Assembly (NCBI RefSeq): GCF_031755915.1
Contig: NC_083379.1
Span: 14,989,501 to 15,053,500 of the forward strand
Source: Ziziphus jujuba
Lineage: Eukaryota; Streptophyta; Magnoliopsida; Rosales; Rhamnaceae
Length of the DNA stretch: 64,000 bases
Direction of reading: 5' to 3'
Shown: piece by piece, positions 59,953-64,000 of the stretch
Layout: every line of letters begins with the position of its first letter
Position numbering within the stretch: position 1 is the first letter of the stretch
Position numbers and translations under genes: made by a program
Notes under the pieces: generated by a model
What the model was told of the DNA's origin: nothing
Databases searched by the model: none
What the model saw: the letters and a program-made list of their open reading frames with translations, nothing else

Positions 59953-60876
59953 TTTTGTTTTTATTAACAAAACGAACTCAAGTTGTTCAGCAAAGTTAGT
60001 CAGGAATACACACATTAATTAAAATAGTTATATGGATGTCATTATGTCATTTAATGATAATTTTTGTATATATTAAAATGGAGAGTACTAATAGTAGTAT
60101 TTAAACTCATATATTTTATGTAAGAGAAACAATATGGTTTTATTAACTGTGGCCTCTGTTGATGCACGAATTTGCTCCGTCAAATGCTGCCATACAATGA
60201 GGTTGAAACCTAGAAGTCACCTGCAAAAGAAAGAGAACATGAAGTTTTTAAGGCACTAGTGTTGTGCCAGCTAAAGATACTCCGATGCTCAAGTAATAGT
60301 GTACTTTGATTGTCAAAGGCAAATTCTAGAGTCCCTCTAAGAATGTGCATACATGGTCATGGAAGAATGAGAACGTATTTATAGATTTTTGGCATTGAAT
60401 TTTCTTATTCCTCAATAAAATTGACCCACTAATCTAAAAGGCTAAACCGCAGAGTCTCGAATAAGGAAAGTAGTAAATTTCCTAGTTCGGACGATTCAAA
60501 AGATCTTGTGAAACTAATTTTATGGAAGTTTCCAATATTGAATAGCCGAAATATGAGTCTTGAACGCTCTCTCTCAAAATATTCGAGGAAGACATTTTCT
60601 CAGATAGAATACCTTTGTATTTAGGTATGATAAGACAATCATAAATATCCTCTCAAACATTCTTCTCAGACATATTCTTGAAATAATATTTTGCTCAACC
60701 ATTTGAATTCTTTTCAGGATTCCATAATCAGATCCCATTTAGGATTCTACTAAGTCAAAGGGAGAATTTATTGCTCATATTAGGGATTTGATAATTAGCC
60801 AATATCCTTTGCTAATACTAGAAAAATGTTATCTTAGACATTTCGAGAAAGTTGTGTCCATGACATCTCGGATACT
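59953..60876. other. Intergenic DNA, possible decayed LTR fragment
   Basis: About 60165-60400 has phrases (GTCACCTGCAAAAGAAAG, CTCCGATGCTCAAGTAATA, GTATTTATAGATTTTTGGC) resembling LTR regions of plant retrotransposons. No ends, primer site or coding sequence can be defined. Confidence 0.35.
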
Positions 60877-61500
60877 AATCTTGGACAATATTCCAGGAAA
60901 AGCCATGATTGAAGTTTATTTGTGAATTGCACAACTTCAAACTCATTCTCGAATGTCAATCTTGAAAATGATATACTATTTAATCTCTGAATTGTGCAAC
61001 CCTAAACTCATTCTTGGATGTCAATCTTGAACAATCCAAGGTAATCCTTCCTCAACTGTCCTCAAAATATGCTTGGGTCTTCTTGATGTAGGTTTTGGTT
61101 CACTCTCAATTGTCACCTTCAATATCATCTTTTCTTGAACACATGTTCCAACCCATCTTGATAATAATCTTGGACAATATTCCAGCAAAAATAATGATTG
61201 AAGTTCATTTAACGATATATTGTTAAATTTCAGATCTCAATCTTTAAGATAATATACTTTTTAATCTCTGAATTGTGCAACCCTAAATTCATTTTCCGAT
61301 GTTAATCTTGAACAATCCAAGGCAATCCTTCCTTAACTGTGCCTCTAGTTATTGGGTCTTGTTGATGTAGGTTTTGGTTCACTCTTGTCTCAACTAACCC
61401 AACCTATCTAAATGCTAATCTTGGACAATATTCTAGGAAAAGTCATGATTGAAATTTATTTGATGATATATACTCATTCTTGAATGTCAGTCTTGAAGAC
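60877..61500. repeat. Decayed tandem repeat, units ~250-290 bp
   Basis: AATCTTGGACAATATTC begins at 60877, 61166 and 61417. Between these, TCTCTGAATTGTGCAACCC, CTTGAACAATCCAAGG and GATGTAGGTTTTGGTTCACT recur in the same order. This gives about two and a half diverged units of unknown origin. Confidence 0.75.
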
Positions 61501-62018
61501 CATTGGCGGACCTGTCATTCTCTATCAATACTCGGTATGAGTTTTTTTTTTTGTTCAAAACTTTCACTAGGTTACCTATCATTTGATTACTTTAGCCTAA
61601 GCACACTTAACTTGAGAGTTCTTTCGAACCCTAAAGCTAACTATTTAAAAAAACCTTATCATTATAAAAGTAACTATCATTACATTTGAATTATTTCCTA
61701 ACCTACACCCAAATGATATAAGATTAGACACCAGGTAAAATACCAATATACCACACCAGCCTACACTAGTCATCATACTTTTCTTAACTGTCTTCCTTTT
61801 CATGAACATCTTCCTTAGTGTCATCCATTTTTCTTAGACATTTTCCTTAGTCCTATACATTTTTTTCAAACATCTTTCTCAACCTCAATCTTAGCTCCTC
61901 CCGAAGCTCATGAGCGAACAATTTTCCTTAGTTCGGAAGTTCGAATTTTCATCAAAATAAATTCTACCCACACAGCATCTCAAGATAACAATATGTATAG
62001 AATTAGCTCAATTTGGAT

Positions 62019-62054
<36 letters not shown>

Positions 62055-64000
62055 TTAGCTTAATTTCAATATTCAAATTATTGCTTTGAATTAAATGCTT
62101 AGCACTATTGTCTAGTTCTTAACTTCTTCTCTAATCTTACTTGTTTTTTCCTTTGACTATTCTCCCTGTATACAATAGGTCTTCTATTTGTTACAGTATT
62201 TTGGTGTGGATGCAATTAATGGTATAGTTCGGTCCAAGTTTGTTTGATGCCTAATGAATTTAATTAAATTAAAGTTCAATACATTTAATTTTCTTGTTAG
62301 CTAACTATCTTTCTTTCAACTAATTCATATCTACTTTTTTAGTAGACGTGTTGGTACCTACTACGTCGACAACTTGGGGGACTTTATAACCCTTTTTTTC
62401 TTTTTCTTTTTTTAAAACGACATGACATATATATTGCTAAGGTTTTGTTTAGGCACGGAGAAATTTTTTTATACAATATTGAACCAGAATTTATTATTAT
62501 TATTATTATTATTTTGGACGAAACCAAATTTATTGTTTTTGATAATTGAGATTTTTGCATAGTCTTTGTCGTTGTTTGTCGACCACCTCTTGAACCTGTA
62601 ATCTAGTGGTCATAACTCATCCACTTGACCATAAGACTAGAAGGTTGTGGGACAAATGTTTGCATGGCTAAATGTTAATGCCCTAATAAATTTATTTGGC
62701 ATTAAAATTAGAAGATAATACCCATAAAGAGGACCGACCAAGATTTAGAATATTCTTTCGGAAAGTCGTTTAAGGTTCTGAGAGGGAAAAAAATAAGTGC
62801 ACCTAATACAGCAATGGATATTAAATATTTATTAATCTATTTATTTATTTTTAAACTTATTTCTTTAACAATGTCTCCTTGAGTAATGAAAAATATTAAT
62901 AATCACATTTTTTATATGGAAATCAAGGATTAGCAGGCCAACTTTTATATACTTTTTCTTTTTTGGTGAATAACTTTTATATGCTTTTATTATATAAATG
63001 TGAAGAAATTAACTATGCACATAGCAAAAAAATTAAACAGAACAAAAAGTAGTTCAAACTTATAAAAAGTTATTAACAAAACATACTAAAAAGCTAATGT
63101 AAGTTACAAGAAATATTGTATATTATCTACATCTAGATACAGAAAAGCTAATAGAATCCAACTTACCAAACAAAAGCATAAATTTGAGTACGGTCACCTA
63201 TCTAATTAATTTATTTCACAACAGTAATTTTTAAAAGTCATCAGCCTATTTAACAACTTTTTTTTATATTAACTAATTTAGTTATTATTATTATTATTAT
63301 TTACCTAGAATTCACTTATCTATTTATTAAATTATATTAAATTCACAATCATTTAGGTATTGGTCATTTATTGGTACCCAAAATAATGAAAGAGCTAGTA
63401 CGTGTAGCTTACTTCTTCAACTAACTTAATTGACTACTGGATTTATTCAATCCAGTGTATTAAACTACTTATTAATGTTAAATCTATTAATTTTTGTATG
63501 TTTAACTCAAAAAAAAAAATTATTGTGCTTTTTCTTTTTTGGAAAAAGTCAATTGAATTAGTTAATGAAGATAACCAATGTCATTCTGAATTGTTGGAAG
63601 TAGCCAATCTGGCCCTTCCTCCATCCAAATAGTTACGGAATCTTGAAAAAGAGCAAAATGAGCTAATTTGTACGCCACTGTATTTGTAGTCCTAGGTGAG
63701 AAGCTACAATGAAATTGTTCATTGGAAGCAAGTAAATTCCGAATATTTTTTATCTAAAAACACTGTAGTAAGAGCATCTTAAGGAACTCTTTAAATGTGT
63801 TATGCTTTTTATTTTAAAAAAATAACATTTAAAAAAGAATTCCAATAGATTCTTTATTTTGATTTTTTAGTTTAAAGAGTTGGTTGGGCTTTCCAAATGT
63901 AGAAAGCCAAAACCACTTTTTATTTTAATATTATATGAATTTAATTAAATGTAGCACATGTTTTTATGCCACTATTATAATACTTAAAAGGTAGATAACT
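61501..64000. other. AT-rich intergenic DNA, no gene seen
   Basis: It contains a 30-nt poly-A run at about 62021-62050, a short ATT repeat at about 62489-62513 and another at about 63281-63300. Open frames are short and lack recognisable domains. Confidence 0.55.

Overview
The window is nuclear DNA from a flowering plant, most likely a woody eudicot. The evidence is one intron-rich plant gene (a CER3-type wax gene with ten GT-AG introns), an AT-rich background full of microsatellites and MITEs, a plant L1-type LINE, Mutator-like and hAT-like elements, and a chromodomain-bearing Ty3/gypsy retrotransposon with ~3 kb LTRs that looks like the Tekay/Del clade. The species cannot be named from the sequence. 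I saw no rRNA, tRNA or CRISPR array.

Left part (1-10009): AT-rich and without an intact gene. It holds a foldback, a decayed gag-like fragment on the minus strand (2785-3054), and two elements with long terminal inverted repeats (TIRs) and 9-bp target duplications typical of Mutator-like elements (5338-6517 and 6897-10009). Next, 10195-16535 is a decayed L1-type LINE on the plus strand (ORF1, endonuclease, reverse transcriptase, zf-RVT and RNase H remnants). A 684-bp hAT-like element with an 8-bp target duplication (14254-14937) is inserted in it.

Centre (16547-37960): a nested retrotransposon. An old solo LTR with an AATTA target duplication is interrupted 44 bp from its 3' end by an 18,505-bp array LTR-internal-LTR-internal-LTR. 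The array has an exact 7,755-bp period and is flanked by a perfect CAGGG duplication. Each 4,760-bp internal region carries PBS, one intact 1,523-codon Gag-Pol frame and PPT. The two proteins differ by a single residue (T1079A). Each LTR contains a TATA box, an AATAAA, a paired leader stem and a splice-donor-like site. A strong acceptor-like site sits just before the gag ATG.

Right part: a further Mutator-like element (38106-38970), a tandem ~325-bp duplication, and another Mutator-like element (41175-45179) whose right TIR is split by a second, related solo LTR (42206-45017). Several MITEs and microsatellites follow. The only host gene is at 53544-59183: an intact 11-exon gene for a 627-residue CER3/WAX2-like protein of cuticular wax alkane synthesis. 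Downstream DNA (59184-64000) holds a MITE and a decayed tandem-repeat region but no recognisable gene.
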